DNA of 64,000 nt from Flavobacterium psychraerolatum (lineage in GTDB: Bacteria; Bacteroidota; Bacteroidia; Flavobacteriales; Flavobacteriaceae), in the NCBI RefSeq assembly GCF_025960985.1, contig NZ_JAOQMX010000015.1, positions 1-64,000 on the forward strand. The letters are read 5' to 3'. Shown one piece after another: positions 1 to 8,268 of this stretch. Every line of letters starts with the position of its first letter. Position 1 is the stretch's first letter. The notes under the pieces are model-generated. The model was not told the origin of the DNA, searched no databases, and was given only the letters and a program-made list of their open reading frames with translations. A program made the position numbers and the translations under genes.

Positions 1-76
1 GGAGATTTAACTCCTAACAAAATTCCTAATCCATCTAATTCCATCCCCCAAAATTACATGGTTTTTTTAATTTCCA

Positions 77-820
77 CTAATTTAGGCGAAGAACCAAAAT
101 TCTTCCAATTTTATTAAATGAAGACCCGAAAATTCTAGGTAGTCCAATGATTTGATAATATAATGATAAAGGTTTTATTACTGTTAAAACAAATATGTAC
201 TCCTTATCTTCAACATTGGTGTAAATCAAGAAGTTTCTGTTTTTATCAACATTATCAATTTTTATGTCCTCGTTAAATAAATTATTGGAGGCTTTTATCT
301 TTTTTATTAATTCATCATCATTAAAATCATATTCCCAAATGAATGAGGAACTATTGACTAAGTTTAATTTATTATTGCTAATTATAAAGCAGTAGATATC
401 TTCTATTAACTCTGATTTCATATAGGTATTGACGGATTTTATCAATTCACTATATATTTTATAGGGCCTTTTTAAGTATTCTTTTTTGATATAAAAACTA
501 TCAATTATGTCATTCAGTTCTTTTCTGAAATTACTTAAATCAACTCTTAGAGATGTGTACCAATTTATTACCCACAATATAATAATAGGTACTAAAATAG
601 GTGTGTTTTTCTGTAGAACTAAAACATTATATTGATGGTCAAATTTACAACTTAAAATAAGGAAAGATAATATTGTAAACAAATATAGTAATGGTGATTT
701 TTTTTTCCCTGAAAAATTTATGCTGTTTATTATTGGTAATATTAATAGGGAATAAATCAAAATTTGAGTAGGGTCTTTTCCAAAACTAATAAATATTAAG
801 AATAGAAAATCATTTAGCAT
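77..820 (-). CDS. Hypothetical membrane protein, third gene of an unrecognised operon
   Basis: I do not recognise a family for this 247-residue protein. The first 90 residues hold three to four hydrophobic segments (roughly 4-35, 44-61 and 73-91). The remaining 150 residues are polar and charged and are probably cytoplasmic. There is no signal peptide cleavage site and no recognisable catalytic motif. Its start lies 11 nt inside the end of the upstream small gene, so it should be translated as part of the same message. By eye the region is more AT-rich than the housekeeping genes to the right, which together with the neighbouring DUF1016 fragment suggests horizontally acquired DNA. The function is unknown. 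Confidence 0.6.
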   Translation of the reverse strand: MLNDFLFLIFISFGKDPTQILIYSLLILPIINSINFSGKKKSPLLYLFTILSFLILSCKFDHQYNVLVLQKNTPILVPIIILWVINWYTSLRVDLSNFRKELNDIIDSFYIKKEYLKRPYKIYSELIKSVNTYMKSELIEDIYCFIISNNKLNLVNSSSFIWEYDFNDDELIKKIKASNNLFNEDIKIDNVDKNRNFLIYTNVEDKEYIFVLTVIKPLSLYYQIIGLPRIFGSSFNKIGRILVLRLN

Positions 821-1007
821 TCTTAGAATAGCTAGTAAGTGACAGATATATAGTAAAATAAATAAAAATTACTGCATAGTACACGAAACTATTAAATTCA
901 TTATTAGCGAAATTTATAACAATAATTGAAAATATAATTATTATGATTCTAAATAATATTGAATTAATTCTTCTTTGGATAAAATCCAATAGTTCTGAAG
1001 TGTTCAT
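810..1007 (-). CDS. Small two-helix membrane protein, second gene of the operon
   Basis: This 65-residue protein has a short polar N-terminus followed by two hydrophobic segments (about residues 18-36 and 41-58), so it should be a small integral membrane protein. Its ATG overlaps the stop of the upstream 240-residue gene by 4 nt (ATGA arrangement). Its 3' end overlaps the downstream gene by 11 nt. Such tight coupling suggests the three products act together, possibly as one membrane complex, but that is inference. No family was recognised. Confidence 0.55.
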   Translation of the reverse strand: MNTSELLDFIQRRINSILFRIIIIIFSIIVINFANNEFNSFVYYAVIFIYFTIYLSLTSYSKNAK

Positions 1008-1726
1008 GATGTTAATATTTTATCTGAAATCTTAATGTAAATGAAATTTATGAGGAGAATAGCAAATAGTATCTTACCAAATACTATTAGTAGAAGACCA
1101 AAATAGTTGTTAGGTGTTATCGTTAATTTATTATCTAAATCTACAAATAATGTGAGAACGTTTAATATATGATTGATGGTAAAATTATCTGAGTATATTT
1201 CATATGTTATTTTGAAAAGTTCAAAACTAGCGTTGTAAGCAGGTAGTAAGATTATGTTAATTAATATAAATATTAGAATTAATGAAAGCAGTAAGTTAGT
1301 GGTGCTTTTACCACAAATTAAAAATATCCCATAGATATATTTGTTCTTTTTTTTCAATTTAAAAATTTCCTCAATTTTGAAGTTGTGCTTTTTGGTTAAA
1401 AACCAATTTTGATTGACTTCGGGTAATTCTTTTGTGGAATTTAAAATAATATAGTCGATAATTGAAACTTTTTGATCTAGTGGTAATAGATTGATTAATG
1501 TTAATATTTTATCATAATTAATATTATCATATCCATAATTGGCGCTTTTTAGGTGTCTTAAATAATGGTAAATAAATAACTTAATATCTTTATATATGTA
1601 TTCATCTAAGTTCGCTTTCTTCTTTAAGAAAATTAAATTGTATAAAATATTAGATTTTTCATCATCTGAAATTTCTGTACGCAATCTATATTCTTCAATG
1701 TCTATTTTTCGTTTTATATTTTTCAT
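1004..1726 (-). CDS. Hypothetical protein with soluble N-terminus and C-terminal membrane helices, first gene of the operon
   Basis: This 240-residue protein has a Lys/Glu-rich, probably helical cytoplasmic region of about 130 residues. It is followed by hydrophobic segments near residues 143-165 and 207-232. The two-helix C-terminal layout loosely resembles a channel-like hairpin, but no selectivity-filter motif is visible. It is the promoter-proximal gene of a three-gene minus-strand operon (ATGA overlap with the next gene). The 120-nt gap to the DUF1016 gene upstream contains no clear promoter. I do not recognise the family. A role in an accessory membrane system is possible but unsupported. 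Confidence 0.55.
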   Translation of the reverse strand: MKNIKRKIDIEEYRLRTEISDDEKSNILYNLIFLKKKANLDEYIYKDIKLFIYHYLRHLKSANYGYDNINYDKILTLINLLPLDQKVSIIDYIILNSTKELPEVNQNWFLTKKHNFKIEEIFKLKKKNKYIYGIFLICGKSTTNLLLSLILIFILINIILLPAYNASFELFKITYEIYSDNFTINHILNVLTLFVDLDNKLTITPNNYFGLLLIVFGKILFAILLINFIYIKISDKILTS

Positions 1727-1849
1727 TTGAGGAAAAATTCAGTAGCAATTTGTAATATTTTTTTCAAATATATAATTTAATAACTACAGATGTTAAATTA
1801 AGGAAAAATAATCTCAGACCAAATTGATATATTAATTATAACTAAAAGA

Positions 1850-2452
1850 TTATTCGGAGTGTAGTAAATTGTTCGTCTCATAATAAGCAGTCTCTCTCCT
1901 CAAACCCAGAAATTCTAATGTTATTGGATCTTTAATGATTTCTCTCGCATCGCTGGGGTATTTTTCTACTTTGGCAACGGCCAATACGCTTTCTTTGTCA
2001 TTGCTTAATAAAAGACGTTCATATAAGGAACTATTAATTTGGCGTTCCATTTGTCGACCAGTCCAATGATTTTTGATGCTTTCGGCGATATAGAACGTTC
2101 TTTTATCTTCATCGGTTAGTGCAATTAATATCCTATACTGTGACCAATTCAATTGTGAACGCACTGCGTTCACAATTGGGAAAGTTTTATAAAACTGGAT
2201 AAATTGATATAATTGTCTGGAACTATAACCACTTCCGAAGATAGGTTTAAGGTTGGTGCTTAAGTATTTAACTACGTATTGACCATAATCTGCTCTATCT
2301 TTTCCTTCTTGTTGTTCTTCGAATATGTGTTTCCCAATATTCCAATAAAGCTGTACTCGATGAAAATCTATCGAACGAATGGTATTTTCTTTGGTACTAT
2401 CAATAAGTGATATAATGGTTTTTAGGAGTACAGTATTTTCGATTTCAGACAT
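1850..2452 (-). CDS. DUF1016 N-terminal domain protein, lacking the usual C-terminal nuclease domain
   Basis: The 200 residues match the N-terminal DUF1016 (YhcG-type) domain: the LYWNIGKHI, YGQYVVKYLS, FGSGYSSRQLYQF and LNWSQYRIL blocks are all recognisable. Full-length family members continue after the 'ILEFLGL' block into a PDDEXK-like nuclease domain and are usually around 340 residues or longer. Here the reading frame ends about 14 residues after that block. The 120 nt downstream do not encode the missing part in any frame I could read. It is therefore either a 3'-deleted gene or one of the stand-alone N-domain versions. A 29-bp palindrome lies inside the coding sequence and a near-identical one lies just upstream of the start. 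Confidence 0.75.
   Translation of the reverse strand: MSEIENTVLLKTIISLIDSTKENTIRSIDFHRVQLYWNIGKHIFEEQQEGKDRADYGQYVVKYLSTNLKPIFGSGYSSRQLYQFIQFYKTFPIVNAVRSQLNWSQYRILIALTDEDKRTFYIAESIKNHWTGRQMERQINSSLYERLLLSNDKESVLAVAKVEKYPSDAREIIKDPITLEFLGLRRETAYYETNNLLHSE
2150..2178. repeat. Perfect palindrome inside the DUF1016 gene
   Basis: Two 14-bp arms (CAATTGTGAACGCA and its exact reverse complement) flank a single central base. In the gene's frame the palindrome encodes I-V-N-A-V-R-S-Q-L, so it is fully coding. It differs from the palindrome at 2471-2497 at one position per arm, and the two changes are symmetrical. Confidence 0.85.
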
Positions 2453-2470
2453 ATCGTAATTTTTGTTTTG

Positions 2471-2497
2471 AATTGCGAACGCAATGCGTTCGCAATT
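2471..2497. repeat. Perfect palindrome 5' of the DUF1016 gene
   Basis: Arms of 13 bp (AATTGCGAACGCA and its exact complement) surround one central base. It lies 18 bp before the ATG of the DUF1016 gene, in its probable 5' untranslated or promoter region. It could be an operator, a REP-like mobile palindrome or an RNA hairpin. Confidence 0.85.
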
Positions 2498-2718
2498 GAT
2501 TTAATCTGTAATTATCAGATTTATAAGTTAAAGCATAGTAAATATATTAAAAATAAATGAGTGTAAAATAGACAAACAATGCAATTTACTAAATGAATTT
2601 GCTAGTTTAAATAGTAGTTTGTTTGGCTTCGTATAGGTGTGAGTAAATCGGTTCAAATGGCCCTAATCGCCTTTCTAAAAAGACAATAAATTAAATCCAA
2701 ATTACATTCCTTTTTTTG

Positions 2719-2726
2719 TAAATTTG
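2719..2726 (+). promoter_or_regulatory. Putative -7 element (TAAATTTG) of mtaB
   Basis: The sequence TAAATTTG fits the Bacteroidota TAnnTTTG consensus and sits 44 bp before the mtaB ATG. No convincing -33 TTG was found. Confidence 0.5.
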
Positions 2727-2770
2727 CACACGCTAATTTTTGACAACGATTTCATTGTTAGTGCTTACTT

Positions 2771-4102
2771 ATGGAAAATAGAAAAAAAGTTGCCTTTTAT
2801 ACTTTAGGATGTAAACTGAACTTTTCAGAAACATCAACAATTGCACGTAATTTTCAAGACGAAGGTTTTGATCGTGTAGATTTTGAAGACGTTGCAGATA
2901 TGTATGTTATTAATACCTGCTCTGTAACCGAAAATGCCGATAAACAGTTCAAACAAGTGGTTAAGAAAGCCATGAAACTCAACGACAAAGCTTTTGTAGC
3001 GGCGGTGGGTTGCTATGCACAGTTAAAACCAGAAGAATTGGCTGCTGTAGATGGTGTTGACTTGGTGCTTGGAGCGACGGAAAAATTCAAAATCATGGAT
3101 TATATCAATGATTTGAGTAAAAATGATATGGGCGAAGTACATTCTTGCGAAATATCCGAGGCCGATTTTTATGTGGGCAGTTATTCTATTGGTGACCGTA
3201 CTCGTGCTTTTTTGAAAGTGCAAGATGGTTGCGATTACAAATGTACCTACTGCACGATTCCGTTGGCGAGAGGAATTTCTCGTTCGGATGAATTGGAGAA
3301 TGTATTAAAGAACGCAAAAGATATTTCAGCGCAAAACATTAAAGAAATTGTGCTTACTGGAGTAAATATTGGTGACTACGGAAAAGGGGAATTTGGAAAC
3401 AAAAAACACGAACATACTTTTCTAGAATTAGTACAAGCCTTGGATGAGGTAGAAGGAATTGAAAGATTACGAATTTCGTCTATTGAACCGAATTTGCTAA
3501 AGAACGAGACGATTGAATTTGTTTCGAAAAGTCGTACTTTTGTACCGCATTTTCATATTCCGTTGCAATCGGGGAGTAATGATATCCTAAAAGCAATGAA
3601 ACGTCGTTACCAACGTGAGGTTTATACTGAACGAGTAAACAAAATTCGTGAAGTGATGCCACATGCGTGTATAGGTGTAGATGTGATTGTTGGTTTCCCT
3701 GGAGAAACGGACGAGCATTTCTTAGAAACCTATCATTTTTTGAACGAAATGGATATTTCGTATTTACACGTATTTACTTATTCTGAAAGAGACAATACCG
3801 AAGCAGCAGCAATGGAAGGAGCTATTCCTGCCAATGTACGCGCAAAGCGAAGCAAAATGTTGCGTGGATTGTCTGTAAAAAAGCGTCGTGCTTTTTATGA
3901 AAGTCAGTTGGGAACACAAAGAACGGTTTTATTCGAATGTGAAAATAAAGAAGGCTATATTCATGGTTTTACAGAAAACTATGTAAAAGTAAAAACGCCA
4001 TGGAATCCAGAATTAGCAAATACACTTCAAAATATAAACCTGACTCATATTGATGAAGACGGGGCAGTAAGAGTCGAATTTGTTACTGAAGAAGTGGTTT
4101 AA
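2771..4102 (+). CDS. mtaB: tRNA (N6-threonylcarbamoyladenosine(37)-C2)-methylthiotransferase MtaB
   Basis: This radical-SAM methylthiotransferase converts t6A37 to ms2t6A37 in tRNAs reading ANN codons. The 443-residue length is normal. The N-terminal methylthiotransferase domain has the three cluster-binding cysteines near positions 14 (YTLGC), 50 (INTC) and 81 (AVGC). The radical-SAM CxxxCxxC motif is at about 154-161 (CDYKCTYC). The 'FHIPLQSGS' and 'DVIVGFPGET' blocks are also family-typical. The 'YTLGCKLN' start favours MtaB over MiaB or RimO. It is a monocistronic plus-strand gene with a TAAATTTG promoter element upstream and a bidirectional hairpin terminator downstream. Confidence 0.95.
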   Translation: MENRKKVAFYTLGCKLNFSETSTIARNFQDEGFDRVDFEDVADMYVINTCSVTENADKQFKQVVKKAMKLNDKAFVAAVGCYAQLKPEELAAVDGVDLVLGATEKFKIMDYINDLSKNDMGEVHSCEISEADFYVGSYSIGDRTRAFLKVQDGCDYKCTYCTIPLARGISRSDELENVLKNAKDISAQNIKEIVLTGVNIGDYGKGEFGNKKHEHTFLELVQALDEVEGIERLRISSIEPNLLKNETIEFVSKSRTFVPHFHIPLQSGSNDILKAMKRRYQREVYTERVNKIREVMPHACIGVDVIVGFPGETDEHFLETYHFLNEMDISYLHVFTYSERDNTEAAAMEGAIPANVRAKRSKMLRGLSVKKRRAFYESQLGTQRTVLFECENKEGYIHGFTENYVKVKTPWNPELANTLQNINLTHIDEDGAVRVEFVTEEVV

Positions 4103-4121
4103 GAAAAAAATATTTTTTATT

Positions 4122-4245
4122 AACGATTTTTGATTTTTGAAGTTGACATTTGATTTTTGAAATTGAATTTTGAAAAAAGGTTCACGTTGTTTAAATATAA
4201 ACTTCGTGAACCTTTTTTTTACTTTGCGAATCTTTGCGAAACAAT
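4122..4245. repeat. Intergenic repeat module, copy A (TGATTTTTGA motifs plus GGTTCAC hairpin)
   Basis: The spacer between mtaB and the VWA gene holds repeated TGATTTTTGA-like words, then a GGTTCACG hairpin, then the words TTTGCGAATCTTTGCG. The same order of elements recurs at about 7966-8270, where the first and last parts are separated by an insertion. Copies of this kind look like a dispersed Flavobacterium intergenic element. Confidence 0.6.
4173..4220. terminator. Bidirectional terminator between mtaB and the VWA gene
   Basis: A 14-bp perfect stem (4173-4186 with 4205-4218) has an A-run on one side and a T-run on the other, so it can stop transcription from both convergent genes. Confidence 0.85.
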
Positions 4246-4250
4246 ACTAA

Positions 4251-6395
4251 CTACTCCACCGCTTCAACCAATCTCACAAATTCTGCGCGGTAACCGTCTC
4301 TATCATTCGATAAACCTTGTTTTGCTAAAGTTTCTATCGAATTTGTTTCTTTATTCGAAACTAATTTGGAATCTCTTAATTTCAATCCAAACCAAGCTAC
4401 GGCACTGCTGAATTTAAAATCATCAGAGGTGCTTTTTGCAGTTTGATTGGCGATGGTTTCTACCATTTCGATGCTTTTTTCTCCATCTGGTTTTTTATAG
4501 CGAAATTTTATCGTTGCCAATTCATTGCTAAAATTCGAGTTGTTTGTTGTGGCTTGTGAATATTTTAAATCCGAAACAAGGTAGTCACTTTCAATTCCAG
4601 TTGGAATGATTTCGTATAAAGCGGTTACCGTATGACCACTTCCCAATTCTCCTGCATCAATGGCGTCATTCTTAAAATCTTCGGGACGTAATTTTCTGTT
4701 TTCGTACCCAATCAATCGGTAGGATTGAACGTGTTTGGGGTTGAATTCAATTTGAATTTTCACATCTTTTGCGATAGCAAACATCGAACCTTTGAATTCT
4801 TTGCTCAAAAAGCGATTGGCTTCTTGAATGTTGTCAATATAAGCATAGTTTCCGTTGCCTTTATTGGCCAAAATTTCCATTTTGCTGTCCTTGTAATTTC
4901 CCATTCCGTAACCAAGGCAGGTTAGGAACACACCTGATTTTCTTTTTTCTTCAATCAAGGTTTCCATGTCTTTGTTGGCAGAACTTCCCACGTTAAAATC
5001 ACCATCGGTTGCCAAGATGACACGGTTATTCCCTCCTTTTATATAATTTTCTAAAGCCGTGTTGTACGCCAATTCAATTCCGGCTCCGCCAGCTGTACTA
5101 CCACCAGATTGCAGTTTATCCAGTGCATTGATAATCGTTTGTTTTTGGTCTCCAGCAGTAGGAGGCAAGACCAATCCCGCTGCACCGGCATAAACCACAA
5201 TGGCTACTTTGTCTACTTTACGCAATTCGTTGACCAATATTTTGAACGATTGTTTCAGTAATGGTAATTTGTTGGCATCACTCATAGAACCCGAAACATC
5301 GATTAAGAAAACCAAATTGGAAGCAGGCAAATTATCCGTTGGAATGTTTTTTCCTTGCAAACCTATTTTTAGCAATTGGTGTTTTGGATTCCAAGGGCAA
5401 TTGCCGTATTCGGTATTGATAGAAAACGGGTCTTGGTTTTTGGGTTGTGGGTAATTGTATTTAAAGAAATTCATCATTTCTTCTACACGCACTGCGTCTT
5501 TGGGTACTGCTTGTCCGTTGTTAATCATTCTGCGGATGTTTGTGTAAGAGGCATTGTCAACATCAATAGAAAAAGTCGAAAGCGGTGCGCTTTTTGGCTT
5601 TTCAAATTGATTTTCGACAAAACTGTCATAATCCTCTTGGTTGGGAGTACTTGGAATTGTTGGCGTGATATTTAATTTGTCGAGTTCTTTTTTTAACTCT
5701 TTTTCACTTAAACCTTTGTATTGGTTATTTTTTGTCGAAATTAAAACTACTCCATTTGAACCTCTGTTTCCATAAATGGCACTTGAAGCAGTGTCTTTTA
5801 AGACATTAACCGTTGCAATGTTTTTTGGGTCTATTTTAGGTTCATTTTCATAAGGAACGCCATCAACAACGTATAAAGGTTGGGCCGTACTTACCGATTG
5901 AACTCCTCTAATCATAATTGCTGACGGTGCGTTTGGAGCATGCATAACCTGCAGTCCTGCTGCGCGACCATCCATCGCATTGCTGACATTTTTAACAGCA
6001 CTGCTTTGGAAATTCTCTGCTTTTAATGCCGCAACAGCTCCTGTGAGTTCTTTCTTTTTTTGAACGCCATAACCAATAACAACAACTTCATCCAATGAAT
6101 TTTGATTTGCAACTAGTTGTACGTTAATCGTTTTCTGATTCGTTACTTTGATGGTTTGCGAGTTGTAACCTAGGTAACTGAATATCAATTGTTCTCCGTT
6201 TTGAGCAATGATACTGTAGTTCCCGTTATAATCTGTTTGCGCTTTGGTTTGAGAACCTTTTATTATAACGATCGCACCTGGCAAAGGTTGTTTGGACTCG
6301 TCTGTTACGGTTCCTGTAATTGTGATTTTTTGTCCAAATGTAAGTACAGAAAAAAGCATAGCAATGGCTAATGAAAGAAGTTTTAGACTTTTCAT
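4251..6395 (-). CDS. VWA (YfbK-type) protein fused to CarboxypepD_reg and TonB-plug-like domains
   Basis: The 714 residues contain an N-terminal signal peptide (about 1-21), a CarboxypepD_reg-like beta domain (about 24-105), a TonB-plug-like domain (about 105-222, with GYGVQKKKELTG and IYGNRGSNGVV blocks as in SusC-type receptors), and a YfbK-type von Willebrand A domain. The VWA MIDAS motif DVSGSMS is near residue 366. A C-terminal extension typical of YfbK proteins follows. No beta-barrel is present, so it is not a transporter. It is probably an exported or outer-membrane-associated metal-dependent adhesion or scaffold protein. It follows the sigma/anti-sigma pair after a 39-nt gap and is plausibly their target or effector. 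Confidence 0.85.
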   Translation of the reverse strand: MKSLKLLSLAIAMLFSVLTFGQKITITGTVTDESKQPLPGAIVIIKGSQTKAQTDYNGNYSIIAQNGEQLIFSYLGYNSQTIKVTNQKTINVQLVANQNSLDEVVVIGYGVQKKKELTGAVAALKAENFQSSAVKNVSNAMDGRAAGLQVMHAPNAPSAIMIRGVQSVSTAQPLYVVDGVPYENEPKIDPKNIATVNVLKDTASSAIYGNRGSNGVVLISTKNNQYKGLSEKELKKELDKLNITPTIPSTPNQEDYDSFVENQFEKPKSAPLSTFSIDVDNASYTNIRRMINNGQAVPKDAVRVEEMMNFFKYNYPQPKNQDPFSINTEYGNCPWNPKHQLLKIGLQGKNIPTDNLPASNLVFLIDVSGSMSDANKLPLLKQSFKILVNELRKVDKVAIVVYAGAAGLVLPPTAGDQKQTIINALDKLQSGGSTAGGAGIELAYNTALENYIKGGNNRVILATDGDFNVGSSANKDMETLIEEKRKSGVFLTCLGYGMGNYKDSKMEILANKGNGNYAYIDNIQEANRFLSKEFKGSMFAIAKDVKIQIEFNPKHVQSYRLIGYENRKLRPEDFKNDAIDAGELGSGHTVTALYEIIPTGIESDYLVSDLKYSQATTNNSNFSNELATIKFRYKKPDGEKSIEMVETIANQTAKSTSDDFKFSSAVAWFGLKLRDSKLVSNKETNSIETLAKQGLSNDRDGYRAEFVRLVEAVE

Positions 6396-6434
6396 GACGT
6401 TGTTTTTTAGAATGTTAGTATTGTGATTTCTGAA

Positions 6435-7358
6435 TTATTTCGAGAGCGGTTTTCCGTTTTTGGTGGCGATAATTACGACTCCTTTTTTTCCTTTTTCGCC
6501 ATATTTTTCAATGGCTTGTTCGTTTTGTAAAATAGTAAGTGATTCGATTTTTTGTTTACTTAAAGGTGCATACGGACTCGTTGGATTTTTTCCAAACAGG
6601 GATTCTTCATCATATTCAACACCATTGATGATGTAGAGCGGTTCGTCTAGGACTACTAATGATTCTATTTCATCTTCGTATTTATCACTAATGGCATCTT
6701 TTGCATCTGCCACCGATTTGTATTTTTTACTCGAAACCAAATCACCATTCATGACTACAAGTGGCGCATTTGCGGTAACCAATTTTTGCTCCTCGGCAAC
6801 CATTGTAGGTGCAGCATTTTTATCATAATAGCTATCTACTTCTCGTGCTTCATAAATTCGACCACGATTAAATTGGCTACTGCTTTTGGCTTGGCTTTGT
6901 CTTGCTATCTTCGCTCTTTCCAATTCCATTTGGTTTTCTGCTTCCGACGCTTTTACTTCTTGTAATGCAATAGCTTCTGTTTTTGCAGTTTCAGATGTTT
7001 TTGCAATTTGCGTTTGCTGTTCGATTACTTTTTTAATTTGTATTGTATCTAATAAGGTTGTTGATTCCTCTTTATCTTCAATTGTTTTGATAGGTGCACT
7101 TTCTTGAACAACAATCGTTTTTTCGAGTACTGGAACAATTGTTTTTGATTTGGTTAATTGATAGCCTAATGAAACTACTAATAATACAGAAGCTGCAATC
7201 GCTAATTTTTTCCACACCTTGGTTTTGGTAACCAACACTTTTTGGTCGAGCTTTTCGTCTACTCTCGCCCATACTTTGTCCATGCCCGGAAAGGCTTTGT
7301 TTTCGGCTTGTTGAGCAGCCTCTTTGATTTGGTTGAATAATTTATCTTGATTGTCCAT
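6435..7358 (-). CDS. Membrane-anchored anti-sigma-factor-like protein with plug-like C-terminus
   Basis: The protein has 307 residues. An N-terminal cytoplasmic segment of about 46 residues is followed by one transmembrane helix (about 47-67) and a long periplasmic region with a Glu/Ala/Gln-rich stretch (about 110-165). The C-terminal 75 residues (PLYIINGVEYDEES, EKYGEKGKKGVVIIATK) resemble the TonB-plug-like region of the downstream VWA protein. Position 2 nt after an ECF sigma gene and single-pass topology argue for an anti-sigma factor. The paired plug-like domains suggest the two proteins may contact each other in the periplasm. That interaction is inference. Confidence 0.7.
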   Translation of the reverse strand: MDNQDKLFNQIKEAAQQAENKAFPGMDKVWARVDEKLDQKVLVTKTKVWKKLAIAASVLLVVSLGYQLTKSKTIVPVLEKTIVVQESAPIKTIEDKEESTTLLDTIQIKKVIEQQTQIAKTSETAKTEAIALQEVKASEAENQMELERAKIARQSQAKSSSQFNRGRIYEAREVDSYYDKNAAPTMVAEEQKLVTANAPLVVMNGDLVSSKKYKSVADAKDAISDKYEDEIESLVVLDEPLYIINGVEYDEESLFGKNPTSPYAPLSKQKIESLTILQNEQAIEKYGEKGKKGVVIIATKNGKPLSK

Positions 7359-7360
7359 GA

Positions 7361-7897
7361 CTAATTCGATTTTTTGTAATACAGTTTATTTACTAATTCT
7401 TTCAACTTGGTTTTGGCGGCATTCAGTTGTGATTTGGATGTGCCTTCCGAAATTTGGAGCTGTTGGGCAATTTCTTTGTGCCCGTAGCCTTCAATCACAA
7501 ACAGATTGAAAACAGTTTTGCATCCTTCTGGAATTTGGTTGAGTAATTGCAATAAATCTTCTTCTTCAAGATGGGTATCCTCATCAGTAAAAGGCAATGC
7601 AATGGTTTTGACATCGTCCAAATACATATTGAAGTTGGTTTTCTTTTTGATGGTTGCTAAACATTGATTCACAGCAATCTTGCGTGCCCAAGCTTCAAAA
7701 GCACCAATTTCTTTGAGTTGGTCCAATTTGGTAAATAGGATAAAAAAAGTATCCGCCAAGGCTTCCTCGATTTCTTCTTCGTTTTTCAGGTAGCGTTTAC
7801 AACTCGCATAGAGTTTGGGGGCAAGGAGTTCATACACCTGACGCTGGGCGTCTCGTTGCATTTTTTTACACGCTAATATTAGATTTTCGTTTATCAC
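7361..7897 (-). CDS. ECF-type RNA polymerase sigma factor
   Basis: This 178-residue sigma-70 family protein has region 2 at about residues 20-85 (LADTFFILFTKLDQLKEIGAFEAWARKIA, broken up here by family-typical positions) and a region 4 helix-turn-helix at about 115-170 (EGYGHKEIAQQLQISEGT). It lacks regions 1 and 3, as expected for the ECF group. It is the first gene of a minus-strand operon sigma > anti-sigma > VWA-plug. The 2-nt spacing to the anti-sigma gene indicates translational coupling. The stimulus is unknown; in Bacteroidota such trios often respond to envelope signals. Confidence 0.9.
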   Translation of the reverse strand: MINENLILACKKMQRDAQRQVYELLAPKLYASCKRYLKNEEEIEEALADTFFILFTKLDQLKEIGAFEAWARKIAVNQCLATIKKKTNFNMYLDDVKTIALPFTDEDTHLEEEDLLQLLNQIPEGCKTVFNLFVIEGYGHKEIAQQLQISEGTSKSQLNAAKTKLKELVNKLYYKKSN

Positions 7898-8062
7898 AAT
7901 AGTGTCTTTACTAATAAAGAGAGTAAATTAATCAAAAAGGTTGGGAGAGGAGTGAAAAAAAGTTTTAATTAATGATTTTTGATTTATTCCGAGAATGTGA
8001 ATATTGTGCTTTAAATTGATTTTTGAAGTGATTTTTGATTTTCTAGAATCTAGTTGATACCG

Positions 8063-8128
8063 TTTGTCTCGCTGAAAGCGTGTCGAGATATGTGAGCAAC
8101 TTTGCTGAGATGCTATCAGCGAGACAAA
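8063..8128. repeat. 13-bp inverted repeat with 40-nt loop
   Basis: TTTGTCTCGCTGA at 8063-8075 is exactly complementary to 8116-8128. The loop repeats parts of the arm (GCTGAGATGC), which hints at a decayed palindromic element rather than a terminator; no T-run follows either arm. Confidence 0.7.
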
Positions 8129-8199
8129 TAGTTACGATTATTATTTTGAGGATGATGTTTTATTTTTGAGATTTACATTTGCCAGATGATTTTAAACAA

Positions 8200-8239
8200 A
8201 AAGGTTCACAAAGTATAAAATAATACTCTGTGAACCTTT
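8200..8239 (-). terminator. Probable terminator of the SDR gene
   Basis: The stem AAAGGTTCACA (8200-8210) pairs with 8229-8239, and an inner AGTAT/ATACT pairing extends it. On the minus strand a T-rich run follows. Confidence 0.65.
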
Positions 8240-8268
8240 ATGTTTTTTACGAATCTCTGCGTAATAAT

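Larger units (their letters stand above)
7898..8268. other. Repeat-rich spacer between the sigma factor and the SDR gene
   Basis: No gene is visible in these 371 bp. The spacer holds TGATTTTTGA-like words (about 7970-8040), a 13-bp perfect inverted repeat (8063-8075 with 8116-8128), a GGTTCACA hairpin (8200-8239) and a GAATCTCTGCG word. Apart from the inverted-repeat insert it mirrors the spacer at 4122-4245. Confidence 0.6.

Noticed and set aside
5376..5675. 99-codon open frame opposite the VWA gene
   Set aside because: Antisense to a strongly conserved coding region; a typical shadow frame.
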